The position numbers were made by a program, and so were the translations under genes. A stretch of DNA of 64,000 nucleotides from Noviherbaspirillum aridicola. Its GTDB lineage: Bacteria; Pseudomonadota; Gammaproteobacteria; Burkholderiales; Burkholderiaceae_D. Positions 36,726 through 46,953 of this stretch are shown here, one piece after another (within the stretch, counting starts at the first letter, position 1; the number at the start of each line of letters is the position of its first letter). Under the pieces are notes generated by a model. The model was given only the letters and a program-made list of their open reading frames with translations. It searched no databases and was not told the DNA's origin. Location: NCBI RefSeq assembly GCF_019656455.1, contig NZ_BPMK01000013.1, positions 62,001 to 126,000 of the forward strand, in the 5' to 3' direction.

Positions 36726-37043
36726 TCAGTCGGAACGTCCGCCGGCTATCAGGCGCAGGAACAGGTTGGGGCGCTGCTCGGGCCGCATCGTGCGGTCCAC
36801 GAGCCCCGCCCATTGCTCCGACAGTTGCTGGCAGGTGGCCTGCAGTACCGGCGCCAGCTCCGGCAGCTCGGCGAGGGCCTTCAGGTGCCTTTCGATCACG
36901 GACGCCAGGCGGGCGCAGGACTGGTTTTCCCGGTTGTTGGCCGTGTAATGCGACATCAGATGCAGCACGGCGGACAGCAGCAGTTCGGGCTGCGTCCTTG
37001 CCGCGGGTTCGTACACGGCGGCGTCGATGGTGTCAGTGGCCAT
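36726..37043 (-). CDS. Unknown 105-aa protein in the iron cluster
   Basis: I do not recognise this protein. It is predicted all-helical and soluble, with no signal or membrane segment and two cysteines (in NQSCARLASVIERHLKAL and VLQATCQQLSEQW). The codon use is that of the chromosome. GGAAATGTG precedes the ATG at 37043 (MATDTIDAAVYEP). It follows hemP after 82 bases and precedes bfd by 35, all leftward, so it is probably co-transcribed and iron-regulated. A role in haem or iron handling is inference from position only. Confidence 0.75.
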   Translation of the reverse strand: MATDTIDAAVYEPAARTQPELLLSAVLHLMSHYTANNRENQSCARLASVIERHLKALAELPELAPVLQATCQQLSEQWAGLVDRTMRPEQRPNLFLRLIAGGRSD

Positions 37044-37125
37044 CACATTTCCTTTCAGTGCTGTTCTGCTGGCTGCGACCGTTGGCATCGGCTGGCGGTT
37101 GATCGATCCTGCTCGCGGTGCGGTA

Positions 37126-37302
37126 TCAGGCGGTAAGAATCAGCTTGTTCAGCTGGGTGACGCGCAGGCGGTAGATCCTGCCCTGGTGCTCGATCTCGAT
37201 CTCGCGCCGCTGCTGGAACAGGTCTTCGCTTTTCAGGCGAACCGACTGTGCCTGGCTTCGTGCGTCCACATCGTGATGCTTCGCTGGCGTATCGAGATTC
37301 AT
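37126..37302 (-). CDS. hemP: Hemin uptake protein HemP
   Basis: A 58-aa basic protein beginning MNLDTPAKHHDVDARSQ and ending with the HemP-type segment IYRLRVTQLNKLILTA. HemP/HmuP proteins are small regulators or accessories needed for expression of haem uptake receptors. The ATG is preceded by AAGGAGAAGCA, a strong ribosome site. A Fur-box-like palindrome lies just upstream. It is first of the hemP-unknown-bfd-bfr run. No haem receptor gene is adjacent. Confidence 0.9.
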   Translation of the reverse strand: MNLDTPAKHHDVDARSQAQSVRLKSEDLFQQRREIEIEHQGRIYRLRVTQLNKLILTA

Positions 37303-37315
37303 TGCTTCTCCTTGT

Positions 37316-37336
37316 AAATGCGAACCATTCTTATTT
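37316..37336 (-). promoter_or_regulatory. Fur-box-like palindrome before hemP
   Basis: AAAT-n2-GAA-n3-TTC-n2-ATTT type dyad of 21 bases, with 14 of its 21 positions symmetric, 14 bases before the hemP ATG. It resembles the AAATGAGAA-type Fur sites of proteobacteria. AT-rich sequence with a possible TAATCT -10 adjoins it. Confidence 0.6.
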
Positions 37337-37636
37337 AGATTATTGACGAAGTTGATCGCCGGCGCAAGAAGTTTTTATCGGGTGTCGCAAATGCTCACGC
37401 CCGGTTTTCCCGGCGCCATTTTTGGGGGATGCGAAGAGGAGGAAGGGGGCGGCCGTGAGCCGACAGGGAAGACAAGGAGGGGGCGCGACGCCGGGCGGGA
37501 GCGGTGTCAGTGCGAAGCCAGGGCGGTTTCCCGGACCGGCCCGGGGTGGCGGGAACGGCCAGGGCCAGGGGGCAGTTCCTGAAACGAAGAGAGGCAGCAG
37601 GATAGGCCGCCGGGGCACGACGGTCCGGCCGCGGGC
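37337..37636 (+). other. Gene-free region with a purine-rich tract
   Basis: No supported gene. From about 37425 to 37600 the plus strand is strikingly rich in G and A, with several GGGGG and GGCCAGGG runs. The left end holds the hemP promoter. Open frames crossing it are composition artefacts without ribosome sites or family features. Confidence 0.6.
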
Positions 37637-38740
37637 TCAGGCCTGCGCGGTATCGATGATGCCGCCGCCCAGGCAGACCTCGCCGTCGTAGATCACGGCC
37701 GACTGGCCGGGCGTGACCGCCCACTGGGCGTCGGGAAAGGCGAGCGCGAACGTCTGGGGGGCAGCGTCGGAGAGGATGCAGCGCGTATCCGCCTGGCGGT
37801 AGCGCGTCTTCGCGAAGAGATCGCCGGCGGCCGGCGGCTCGCCCGCTATCCAGCTCGCCTGGCCGGCATGCAGCCGGTGCGACAGCAGCCAGGGATGATC
37901 GTGGCCCTGCACGACATACAGCGTGTTGCTGGCAACGTCCTTGCGCGCCACGTACCAGGCGTCGCTGCTGCCCTGGGCGTTCTGGTAGGACTTGAGACCG
38001 CCGATGCCGATGCCCTTGCGCTGGCCCAGCGTGTAGAAGCTCAGGCCGACGTGTTCGCCGACCACGTCGCCCTCGGGCGTTTTCATGGGGCCGGGGCGGT
38101 AGGACAGGTAGCGGTTGAGGAATTCGCGGAACGGGCGTTCGCCGATGAAGCAGATGCCGGTGGAGTCCTTCTTGCGCGCGTTGGGCAGGCCGATCTTTTC
38201 GGCGATCCTGCGCACCTCGGTCTTCGGGATTTCACCGAGCGGGAACAGGGTTTTCGAGAGCTGGGCCTGGTTCAGCCGGTGCAGGAAGTAGCTCTGATCC
38301 TTGCTGGCGTCGAGCGCCTTGAGCAGCTCGAAGCGGCCGTTCGCCGCCTGCCGCACGCGGGCGTAATGCCCTGTCGCGATGAGGTCGGCGCCGAGCTGCA
38401 TCGCATGGTCGAGAAAGGCCTTGAACTTGATCTCGGCATTGCACAGCACGTCGGGATTGGGCGTGCGTCCGGCCTGGTATTCGCGCAGGAATTCGGCGAA
38501 CACGCGGTCCTTGTATTCGGCGGCGAAGTTGACCGCCTCGATGTCCACTCCCACCACGTCGGCCACGCTCGCCGCATCGATCCAGTCCTGCCGGGTGGAG
38601 CAGTATTCGGAGTCGTCGTCGTCTTCCCAGTTCTTCATGAACAGGCCGATGACTTCATAACCCTGCTCTTTCAGCAGCCAGGCCGAGACCGAGGAGTCCA
38701 CGCCGCCCGACATGCCGATCACGACACGCTTCTTAGTCAC
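37637..38740 (-). CDS. mnmA: tRNA-specific 2-thiouridylase
   Basis: MnmA (367 aa) thiolates U34 of Lys, Glu and Gln tRNAs. The PP-loop ATP site [10 protein letters not shown] is at residues 9-18. The catalytic cysteines are in [11 protein letters not shown] and [11 protein letters not shown], and [10 protein letters not shown] and [11 protein letters not shown] are family markers. Its start overlaps the stop of the Nudix gene by eight bases. The nudJ-mnmA pairing is found in many proteobacteria. Confidence 0.96.
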   Translation of the reverse strand: MTKKRVVIGMSGGVDSSVSAWLLKEQGYEVIGLFMKNWEDDDDSEYCSTRQDWIDAASVADVVGVDIEAVNFAAEYKDRVFAEFLREYQAGRTPNPDVLCNAEIKFKAFLDHAMQLGADLIATGHYARVRQAANGRFELLKALDASKDQSYFLHRLNQAQLSKTLFPLGEIPKTEVRRIAEKIGLPNARKKDSTGICFIGERPFREFLNRYLSYRPGPMKTPEGDVVGEHVGLSFYTLGQRKGIGIGGLKSYQNAQGSSDAWYVARKDVASNTLYVVQGHDHPWLLSHRLHAGQASWIAGEPPAAGDLFAKTRYRQADTRCILSDAAPQTFALAFPDAQWAVTPGQSAVIYDGEVCLGGGIIDTAQA

Positions 38741-39218
38741 GCTGCGCTCCGATTACGCTCGAATGGGTATAGATCATCGACAGCGGAGCGCGCCGCCCGG
38801 CGAGATAGTCGTCCACGCAACGCAGCACCAGCGGGCTGCGGTGACGTTCCTCGCAGGCGAGCATTTCCTCGCGCGTCATCCAGACGGTGCGCAGGATGCC
38901 TTCGTCGAGAGGCTGGTCGAGCGCGCGGCCGAGTTCGCCGCAGAAGGCAAAGCGAAGATAGGTCACTTCCTTGTTGGTGCGCGAGGACAGATAGGTGGAC
39001 ATGTAGAGGCCGACCAGCGCGGTCGGCGAGAATTCATAGGCTGCCTCTTCCTGGGTTTCGCGCGCCACCGCCTCGATCAGCGTCTCGTTGGGATCGAGAT
39101 GTCCGGCCGGCTGGTTGAGGCGAATGCCGTCGCTGGTCTCTTCCTCGACCAGCAGGAAACGGCCGTCCTTCTCGATGATGGCGGCGACAGTGACGGATGG
39201 CTTCCAGACTTCAGACAT
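38733..39218 (-). CDS. Nudix hydrolase, NudJ-like
   Basis: A 161-aa pyrophosphohydrolase. The Nudix box runs from GHLDPNE to RETQEEA (G-x5-E-x7-RE-x2-EE). The rest is a single Nudix domain. Position just before mnmA and overall length match NudJ, an HMP-PP and nucleotide phosphatase. The start at 39218 ([12 protein letters not shown]) was chosen; an upstream in-frame extension of 56 codons lacks any domain. Confidence 0.92.
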   Translation of the reverse strand: MSEVWKPSVTVAAIIEKDGRFLLVEEETSDGIRLNQPAGHLDPNETLIEAVARETQEEAAYEFSPTALVGLYMSTYLSSRTNKEVTYLRFAFCGELGRALDQPLDEGILRTVWMTREEMLACEERHRSPLVLRCVDDYLAGRRAPLSMIYTHSSVIGAQRD

Positions 39219-39560
39219 GGTGTTCCTTAAAGAGGGCGACATTTTACCTTGCATGCCGGAGCGATGCCTCCGGCCTGTGTTGAAAGCAGGCATCATCCGC
39301 CGCGCGCCGCGACGCTCATTGATTTCGCACAACGAGCGGTTTTGCCTGCCCGGGGAAGGCGCGGAACGGCTTCCCGCCGGCGCCATCCTTGGTTTTGAGA
39401 AAAACGAACGGTTGTGCTAATTTTTGTTTTCCGTGTAAGATCAATGTAAGAATTGCCAGTTTCGGCGGCCATGCCCGGCCCGCCGTATCGTCGCGACGCC
39501 CAGCGTCGGCGGCGCACCCTGTCGGCACAACGCATAACCAACAAAGAGAAGGGGAATTTC
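39219..39560 (+). other. Intergenic region between the Nudix gene and pntA
   Basis: 340 bases with no gene. It holds a 7-bp hairpin (GCCGGAG / CTCCGGC, 39255-39274) on the nudJ side and a promoter candidate for pntAB at 39412-39441. The remaining sequence has no clear structure. Confidence 0.6.
39412..39441 (+). promoter_or_regulatory. Candidate promoter of pntAB
   Basis: TTGTGC (39412-39417) and TAAGAT (39436-39441) are separated by 18 bases in an AT-rich patch, about 120 bases before the pntA start. Confidence 0.45.
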
Positions 39561-41147
39561 ATGCCACTGAAGATCGGGGTACCCCGGGAGGTCTACCCGG
39601 GCGAGAGGCGGGTGGCCACCGTGCCCGACGTTGTCGAAAAGCTGATCAAGCTCGGCTTTTCGGTGACGGTCGAGTCGGGCGCCGGCGATGCCGCCAATTT
39701 CGACGACGACAGCTATCGCGCGGCCGGCGCGTCCATCGCCGCCAATGCCGCGGAGCTGTGGGCCAAGGCCGACATGGTGTTCAAGGTGCGGGCGCCCGGC
39801 GCCGGGGAAGTCGCGCTGATCCGTCCCGGCACCACCCTCGTGAGCTTCATCTGGCCCGCCCAGAACCCCGACCTCATGCAGCAGCTCGCCGCCCGCCAGG
39901 TCACGGTGCTGGCTATGGACAGCGTGCCCCGCATGTCGCGCGCCCAGAAGATGGACGCGCTTTCCTCCATGGCCAATATCGCCGGCTACCGTGCGGTGAT
40001 CGAGGCCGCGCACCACTTCGGCCGCTTCTTCACCGGCCAGATCACGGCCGCGGGCAAGGTGCCGCCGGCGAAGGTGTTCGTGATCGGTGCCGGCGTCGCC
40101 GGGCTGGCCGCGATCGGCGCCGCATCGGGCCTCGGCGCGATCGTGCGCGCCAACGATACCCGCCCGGAAGTGGCCGACCAGGTCAAGTCGATGGGCGGCG
40201 AGTTCGTCGCGGTCGACTACAAGGAAGAGGGCAGCGGCGTCGGCGGCTACGCCAAGGTGATGAGCGAAGGCTTCCAGCAGGCGCAGCGCGCGACCTTCGC
40301 CAAGCAGGCCAGGGAAGTCGACATCATCATCACGACCGCGCTCATTCCCGGCAAGCCGGCGCCCAAGCTGATCACCGCCGAGATGGTGCAGTCGATGAAG
40401 CCCGGCAGCGTAATCGTCGACCTCGCCGCCGAGCAGGGCGGCAACTGCGAACTGACGGTGCCCAATGAAGTCGTGGTGCGCCACGGCGTCACCATCATCG
40501 GTTACGCCGACCTGCCCAGCCGACTGTCCAAGCAGTCGTCGACGCTGTACGCGACCAACCTGCTGCGCCTGACGGAAGAGCTGTGCAAGAACAAGGACGG
40601 ACAGATCAACGTCAACATGGACGACGAGGTGATTCGCGGTGCCACCGTGATCAAGGAGGGCAGCATCACCTGGCCGCCGCCGCCGCCCAAGCTGTCGGCC
40701 GCCCCGGCCGCCGCGCCCGCGGCCAAACCCGCCGCGCCGCCGGCCAAGGCGCACGGCCACGGAGCGGGCGGAGCGCCCGCGTCCGGCGGCAAGATCGCCG
40801 TCCTGTTCGGTGTCGCCGCGCTGCTGTTCTGGGTGATCGGCGCCTATGCGCCGGCGGCTTTCCTCGGCCATTTCACGGTATTCGTGCTGGCCTGCTTCGT
40901 CGGCTACATGGTGGTGTGGAATGTCACGCCGTCGCTGCATACGCCGCTCATGAGCGTGACCAATGCGATCTCCAGCATCATCGCCATCGGCGCGCTGGTG
41001 CAGGTGGCGCCGCCGATCGCCGGCGGCGTCGACAGGCCGGATGACTGGATCCGCTGGCTGGCGCTGATCGGCATCGTGCTCACCACGATCAACATGTTCG
41101 GCGGCTTCGCGGTGACGCGCCGCATGCTGGCGATGTTCCGCAAATAA
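39561..41147 (+). CDS. pntA: NAD(P) transhydrogenase subunit alpha
   Basis: Proton-translocating transhydrogenase alpha subunit (528 aa), undivided. The NAD-binding domain I ([14 protein letters not shown], then [13 protein letters not shown]) fills the first 380 residues. A proline, alanine and histidine rich linker covers about residues 373-412. Four C-terminal membrane helices follow (starting [16 protein letters not shown]). It links NADH oxidation to NADP reduction using the proton-motive force. AAGAGAAGGGG precedes the ATG; the open frame upstream is not coding. pntB follows 14 bases later. Confidence 0.96.
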   Translation: MPLKIGVPREVYPGERRVATVPDVVEKLIKLGFSVTVESGAGDAANFDDDSYRAAGASIAANAAELWAKADMVFKVRAPGAGEVALIRPGTTLVSFIWPAQNPDLMQQLAARQVTVLAMDSVPRMSRAQKMDALSSMANIAGYRAVIEAAHHFGRFFTGQITAAGKVPPAKVFVIGAGVAGLAAIGAASGLGAIVRANDTRPEVADQVKSMGGEFVAVDYKEEGSGVGGYAKVMSEGFQQAQRATFAKQAREVDIIITTALIPGKPAPKLITAEMVQSMKPGSVIVDLAAEQGGNCELTVPNEVVVRHGVTIIGYADLPSRLSKQSSTLYATNLLRLTEELCKNKDGQINVNMDDEVIRGATVIKEGSITWPPPPPKLSAAPAAAPAAKPAAPPAKAHGHGAGGAPASGGKIAVLFGVAALLFWVIGAYAPAAFLGHFTVFVLACFVGYMVVWNVTPSLHTPLMSVTNAISSIIAIGALVQVAPPIAGGVDRPDDWIRWLALIGIVLTTINMFGGFAVTRRMLAMFRK

Positions 41148-41161
41148 GGGAGACAACAATA

Positions 41162-42586
41162 ATGACTGCAAGTCTCACAACGGTCGCCTACATCGGGGCG
41201 ATCATCCTGTTCATCCTCAGCCTCGGCGGGCTGTCGCATCCCGAATCCGCGCGGCGCGGCAACCTGTACGGCATGATCGGCATGGCGCTGGCGGTGCTGG
41301 CCACCGTGTTCGGTCCTTCCGTCACCTCGATCGGCATCCCCTGGATCATCGGCGCGATGGTCGTCGGCGCGGCCATCGGCCTGTATGCCGCGCGCGTGGT
41401 GCAGATGACCCAGATGCCGGAACTGGTGGCGCTGATGCACAGCCTGGTCGGCCTGGCCGCCACGCTGGTGGGTTATGCCAGCTATATCGACCCGGCGGCA
41501 TCGGCCAACTTCCAGGGCGCGGAAAAGGCTATCCATGAAGCCGAGATCTATATCGGCGTGCTGATCGGCGCGGTGACCTTCTCCGGATCCATCATCGCAT
41601 TCGGCAAGCTGTCGGGCCGCATCGGCGGCAAGCCGCTGCTGCTGCCGGGGCGGCATCTGCTCAATCTCGCCGGCCTGCTGGTGGTGATCTGGTTCGGCGT
41701 GCAGTTCCTGCGCTCGCACAGCATCCAGGAAGGCATGCTGCCGCTGGCGGTGATGACGGTGATCGCGCTGCTGTTCGGCATCCACATGGTGATGGCCATC
41801 GGGGGCGCCGACATGCCGGTGGTGGTGTCCATGCTCAACAGCTACTCCGGCTGGGCGGCGGCGGCGACCGGCTTCATGCTGTCCAACGACCTGCTGATCG
41901 TGACCGGCGCGCTGGTGGGCTCCAGCGGCGCGATCCTGTCCTACATCATGTGCCGGGCGATGAACCGCAACTTCATCAGCGTGATCGCCGGCGGCTTCGG
42001 CGCCGAGAGCGGCAAGCCGGCGGCCAAGGGCGAAGCCGCCCAGCCCGCGGGCGAAGTGATGCCGGTGACGGCCGGCGAAACCGCCGAACTGCTGCGCGAA
42101 GCGAGGAACGTGATCATCGTCCCGGGCTACGGCATGGCCGTCGCGCAGGCCCAGCACACGGTGTACGAGATCACCAGGCTGCTGCGCGAGAAGGGCGTCA
42201 ACGTGCGCTTTGCGATCCACCCGGTCGCCGGCCGCATGCCCGGCCACATGAACGTGCTGCTGGCCGAGGCCAAGGTGCCCTACGACATCGTGATGGAGAT
42301 GGACGAGATCAACGAGGATTTCCCCGACTGCGACGTCTCGATGGTGATCGGCGCGAACGACATCGTCAATCCGTCCGCCGCCGAGGATCCGACCAGCCCG
42401 ATCGCCGGCATGCCGGTGCTCGAGGTCTGGAAGTCCAAGACCTCGATCGTGATGAAGCGCAGCATGGCCTCCGGCTACGCGGGCGTCGACAATCCGCTGT
42501 TCTACAAGGAGAACAACCGGATGCTGTTCGGCGACGCGAAGAAGATGCTGGACGAGGTGCTGGTGGCGCTGAAGGCGACGGCCTGA
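41162..42586 (+). CDS. pntB: NAD(P) transhydrogenase subunit beta
   Basis: Beta subunit (474 aa) with about nine membrane helices in the first 270 residues, and the NADP-binding domain III at the C-terminus containing [29 protein letters not shown] and the GANDIVNP loop. It pairs with PntA to form the proton channel and supplies NADPH. It is followed by a strong terminator, so pntAB is a two-gene operon. Confidence 0.97.
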   Translation: MTASLTTVAYIGAIILFILSLGGLSHPESARRGNLYGMIGMALAVLATVFGPSVTSIGIPWIIGAMVVGAAIGLYAARVVQMTQMPELVALMHSLVGLAATLVGYASYIDPAASANFQGAEKAIHEAEIYIGVLIGAVTFSGSIIAFGKLSGRIGGKPLLLPGRHLLNLAGLLVVIWFGVQFLRSHSIQEGMLPLAVMTVIALLFGIHMVMAIGGADMPVVVSMLNSYSGWAAAATGFMLSNDLLIVTGALVGSSGAILSYIMCRAMNRNFISVIAGGFGAESGKPAAKGEAAQPAGEVMPVTAGETAELLREARNVIIVPGYGMAVAQAQHTVYEITRLLREKGVNVRFAIHPVAGRMPGHMNVLLAEAKVPYDIVMEMDEINEDFPDCDVSMVIGANDIVNPSAAEDPTSPIAGMPVLEVWKSKTSIVMKRSMASGYAGVDNPLFYKENNRMLFGDAKKMLDEVLVALKATA

Positions 42587-42604
42587 TCCACCAGAGCCGA
42601 AGGA

Positions 42605-42630
42605 AGCCGCGCCGACGCGCGGCTTTTTTT
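42605..42630 (+). terminator. Intrinsic terminator after pntB
   Basis: GCCGCGC-CGAC-GCGCGGC stem-loop followed by seven T residues; its end meets the stop of the leftward ubiH gene. Confidence 0.9.
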
Positions 42631-43776
42631 ATTGGCGCAGGCCGTACATCATGTGGTCGGCGAGCAGCCGCTGCGCCGGCTTGAAACCGTCGAGCAGTGC
42701 CAGCGACAGGCCGAGGGCTGTCTGCGAGGGCGAGCCGGCGGGCGATGTGGCGAAGATGCGGGCCAGCGTGTCCGTCAGGCGGATGGTGAGGCCGCGGTCC
42801 GCCCGACGGGCCGCGCCGAAACGGCCGAGCCGCTCGGGCGTCGCTTCCGGCCCCAGCAGGCGCGCGAGCACCGCCGCATCGCGCAGGCCGAGATTGAGAC
42901 CCTGGCCCGCGACCGGATGCAGGGTTTGCGCCGCATTGCCGATGGCGACCGTGCGGCGGGTCAGCACCTCATGCGCATTCAGCCCGAGCGGATACGCGTT
43001 GCGCGCCGAGACGCCGGTGAAGCGGCCGAGCCTGCCGCCGAAGGCATGTTCCAGCTGCTGCAGGAATTCCGCGTCGGACAAGCCTTGCAGCCGCGAGGCG
43101 GTGTCCGGGCGCGCGCACCACACCAGCGCATAACCGTCGTCCTGGGGCAGCAGCGCCAGCGGTCCTTCGTCGGTGAAGCGCTCGAATGCGCGGTGCGGCA
43201 CCGGCGCGCTCGCCGTCACGTGGGCGATCAGCGCGGTCTGTTCATAATCGCGCCGCCGGGCACGCGGATCCTGTTCGGTGAAGACGCCGCCTTCGGCCTG
43301 CGCCAGCAATGCGCAGCTCACCGCGCCGCCGTCGGCGAAGCGCAGCTCGACGTCGTTCTCGCGCTCCTGCAGCGAGGTCGCGTGCGCCGGACGCAGGCTG
43401 ACGATGCCGCACTTGCCGGCGGCCGCCGCGAGCGCGGATACCACGGTACCGTAGCGGGCGACATAGCCGAGCGCCTCGACGCCGTAATCCTCGCGTCCGA
43501 TGAGCGTGCGGCCGAAGTGGCCGCGGCGGGAGACGTGGATTTCATGGATGGGATCGCAGGCGACCGGCCAGCAGCCGATCTCGTCGAGAATCTGGCGGCT
43601 GCCCCAGGAGAGCGCGATCGAACGCGGATCGTCGCGCACCTGGTCCACGGTCTTTGCATCGACCAGCGCGATGCGCGCGGGATCGGCGCCGCGCGCGGTC
43701 AGCAGCAGCGCCAGCGCCATGCCCACCGGGCCGGCGCCGCAGATGACGATGTCGTAATGTCCGGACTGCATGGCGC

Positions 43777-43780
<4 letters not shown>
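42629..43780 (-). CDS. ubiH: Ubiquinone biosynthesis hydroxylase, UbiH-like
   Basis: FAD-dependent aromatic monooxygenase (383 aa). The N-terminal dinucleotide motif CGAGPVGMALALLL and the second FAD motif GNAAQTLHPVAGQGLNLGLRDA are those of UbiH, which hydroxylates the ubiquinone ring. DDPRSIALSWGS is the middle motif. The frame can start at GTG 43780, overlapping the pepP stop as GTGA, or at ATG 43771; neither has a clear ribosome site. It is the last of the amgK-murU-pepP-ubiH run. UbiF or another ring hydroxylase of the same family is a less likely alternative. Confidence 0.9.
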
Positions 43781-45108
<1,328 letters not shown>

Positions 45109-45122
45109 GTTGTCCGTCCCTT

Positions 45123-45818
45123 TCAAGCGTTCAGTTGCGCCAGCCGTTCCGGCGTGCCGACATCGGTCCAGTCGCCGCGCCAGACCTCGCCGCCGACCTG
45201 GCCGCGCGCTGCGTACTCGCGCAGGATCGGCGCGAGCTTCGCGGTCTGGCCGGCCTCGATGGCGTCGAACATCTCCGGCCGGTATACCCCGATGCCGGAG
45301 AAGGTGTAGCGCGGCTCTCCCTCGTTGGCGATGGAGTAACTATTGAGCGCGAAATCGCCGAGGGGGTTGTGCGCGGGATTCTTCACCAGCCACAGCCAGG
45401 CCACGTCGCGCTTGTCACGCGCATGCGGGTTGCCCCACACGTCATTGTCCTGCAGCGCGTCGAGCGCCTGGGCGAAGTCGAAATGCGGGCAGTAGATGTC
45501 GGCGGCCACCGCCACGAAGGGCTCGTCGCCGAGCAGGTGGCGCGCGCGTGCGATGCCGCCCGCGGTCTCGAGCGCCGTACCTTCGGCCGAGTAGGCGATG
45601 CGCGCGCCGTAGCGCGATCCGTCGCCGAGCGACTCCTCGATCATGTGCCCGAGGTGGGCATGGTTGATCACGATTTCATCGATGCCCGCGCGCACCAGGT
45701 TGAGCACATGCCAGAGGATGAGCGGCCGCCCGCGCACCTGCAGCAGGGGCTTGGGGCAGGTGTCGGTCAGCGGCCGCATGCGCTCGCCGCGGCCGGCGGC
45801 GAAAATCATCGCTTTCAT
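45123..45818 (-). CDS. murU: N-acetylmuramate 1-phosphate uridylyltransferase
   Basis: Sugar nucleotidyltransferase (231 aa) with the N-terminal signature MKAMIFAAGRGERMRPLT and PKPLLQVRGRPLI. In the peptidoglycan recycling route described in Pseudomonas it makes UDP-MurNAc from MurNAc 1-phosphate and so bypasses de novo synthesis, giving tolerance to fosfomycin. It follows amgK by 23 bases. Those bases are a CTGACCTCTG doublet instead of a Shine-Dalgarno leader. General NDP-sugar transferase is the fallback call. Confidence 0.9.
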   Translation of the reverse strand: MKAMIFAAGRGERMRPLTDTCPKPLLQVRGRPLILWHVLNLVRAGIDEIVINHAHLGHMIEESLGDGSRYGARIAYSAEGTALETAGGIARARHLLGDEPFVAVAADIYCPHFDFAQALDALQDNDVWGNPHARDKRDVAWLWLVKNPAHNPLGDFALNSYSIANEGEPRYTFSGIGVYRPEMFDAIEAGQTAKLAPILREYAARGQVGGEVWRGDWTDVGTPERLAQLNA

Positions 45819-45821
45819 TTT

Positions 45822-45845
45822 CAGAGGTCAGGTGGCAGAGGTCAG
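45822..45845 (-). repeat. CTGACCTCTG doublet between amgK and murU
   Basis: Second copy of the 24-base element seen before ubiA (two differences). Its first TGA on the minus strand is the amgK stop codon, and its end is three bases before the murU ATG. Confidence 0.7.
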
Positions 45846-46867
45846 AAGGTGTAGCCCGTGCTCGGTGTATTGTCCTCCAGTTCGTCGAGGAGCTGGATCA
45901 GGGGCGAGAGCGCCTTGTAGCGGCCGGCGGCCTTTCGCGTGTATTCCATCACCAGCGGCAGGTCCTTCAGGTAGCCGTCCTTGCCGTCGCGGTGGTACAG
46001 GCGCGCGAAGATGCCCAGCACCTTCAGGTGACGCTGCAGGCCCATGAATTCGAAGTCGCGGTAGAAGGCGTCGACATCGTGGCTGACCGGCAGGCCGGCG
46101 CGGCGGGCGCGCTCCCAGTAGCGGATCGCCCAGTCGAGCACCATTTCCTCGTCCCACTGTATGTAGGCGTCGCGCAGCAGCGATACCAGGTCATAGGTGA
46201 TCGGGCCGTAGACAGCGTCCTGGAAATCCAGGATGCCGGGATTGCCGGCGCCGAGCACCATCAGGTTGCGGGAATGATAATCCCGGTGCACGAAGACCTG
46301 CGGCTGCGCGAGATTGTTGGCGAGCAGGGTGTCGAAGACCTTGTTCAGGGAGGCGGTCTGCTTGTCGCTGAGCGTGACGCCGAGATGCTTGCCGACGTAC
46401 CAGTCGGGGAACAGCATCAACTCGCGGTGCAGCAGCGCGCGGTCGTATTCAGGCAGCACGCCCGGCTTGCTCTGGGCCTGGATCAGCACCAGCGCGTCGA
46501 TGGCGTCGAGGTAGAGCTTGTGCGCGGTGTCCGGCGAGAGCTGCTGCAGATAGGTGGCGTTGCCGAGGTCGGACAGCAGCAGGAAGCCGCGCTCGACGTC
46601 GCGCGCCAGGATTTTCGGCACCGAGGCGCCCGTCGCGCCGAACAGTTCGGCCACGTGGATGAAGGGTCGGACATCCTCTTGCGGCGGCGGCGCATCCATC
46701 GCGATGCAGGTCGCGCCGTCCTCGCCGTCGATGCGGAAGTAGCGGCGGAAGCTGGCGTCGGACGAGGCCGGGCGCAGCGTGGCCGGAACCACCCGGGGTT
46801 CGGCGACGGCGGACAGCCATTCCTGCAATTGAGCGAGACGGGGATCGGAGGAGGTATTTACGGACAT
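45842..46867 (-). CDS. amgK: N-acetylmuramate/N-acetylglucosamine kinase
   Basis: Aminoglycoside-phosphotransferase-fold kinase (341 aa). The catalytic loop HRDYHSRNLM and the metal-binding LDFQDAVYGP are present; SDASFRRYFRI is at the N-lobe. It phosphorylates recycled MurNAc and GlcNAc at the anomeric position for MurU. The start at 46867 (MSVNTSSDPRL) was chosen. It is divergent from lptD, the arrangement in Pseudomonas and many betaproteobacteria. Confidence 0.92.
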   Translation of the reverse strand: MSVNTSSDPRLAQLQEWLSAVAEPRVVPATLRPASSDASFRRYFRIDGEDGATCIAMDAPPPQEDVRPFIHVAELFGATGASVPKILARDVERGFLLLSDLGNATYLQQLSPDTAHKLYLDAIDALVLIQAQSKPGVLPEYDRALLHRELMLFPDWYVGKHLGVTLSDKQTASLNKVFDTLLANNLAQPQVFVHRDYHSRNLMVLGAGNPGILDFQDAVYGPITYDLVSLLRDAYIQWDEEMVLDWAIRYWERARRAGLPVSHDVDAFYRDFEFMGLQRHLKVLGIFARLYHRDGKDGYLKDLPLVMEYTRKAAGRYKALSPLIQLLDELEDNTPSTGYTF

Positions 46868-46884
46868 GAAACGTTCTTGGGGGA

Positions 46885-46911
46885 TTGAACAGAAGGGAGT
46901 TCCCATATAAT
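46885..46911 (+). promoter_or_regulatory. Promoter candidate for lptD
   Basis: A perfect TATAAT at 46906-46911 with TTGAAC 15 bases upstream (46885-46890). Transcription from near 46918 would exclude the upstream in-frame starts of lptD. Confidence 0.5.
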
Positions 46912-46953
46912 AAGGGATTCATTTCAAAAAAGCGCTCGCAGATCCTCCTTTTC

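Noticed and set aside
37422-37691. 89-codon rightward frame in the purine-rich gap
   Set aside because: Glycine and arginine rich product from biased composition, overlapping the end of mnmA, with no ribosome site.
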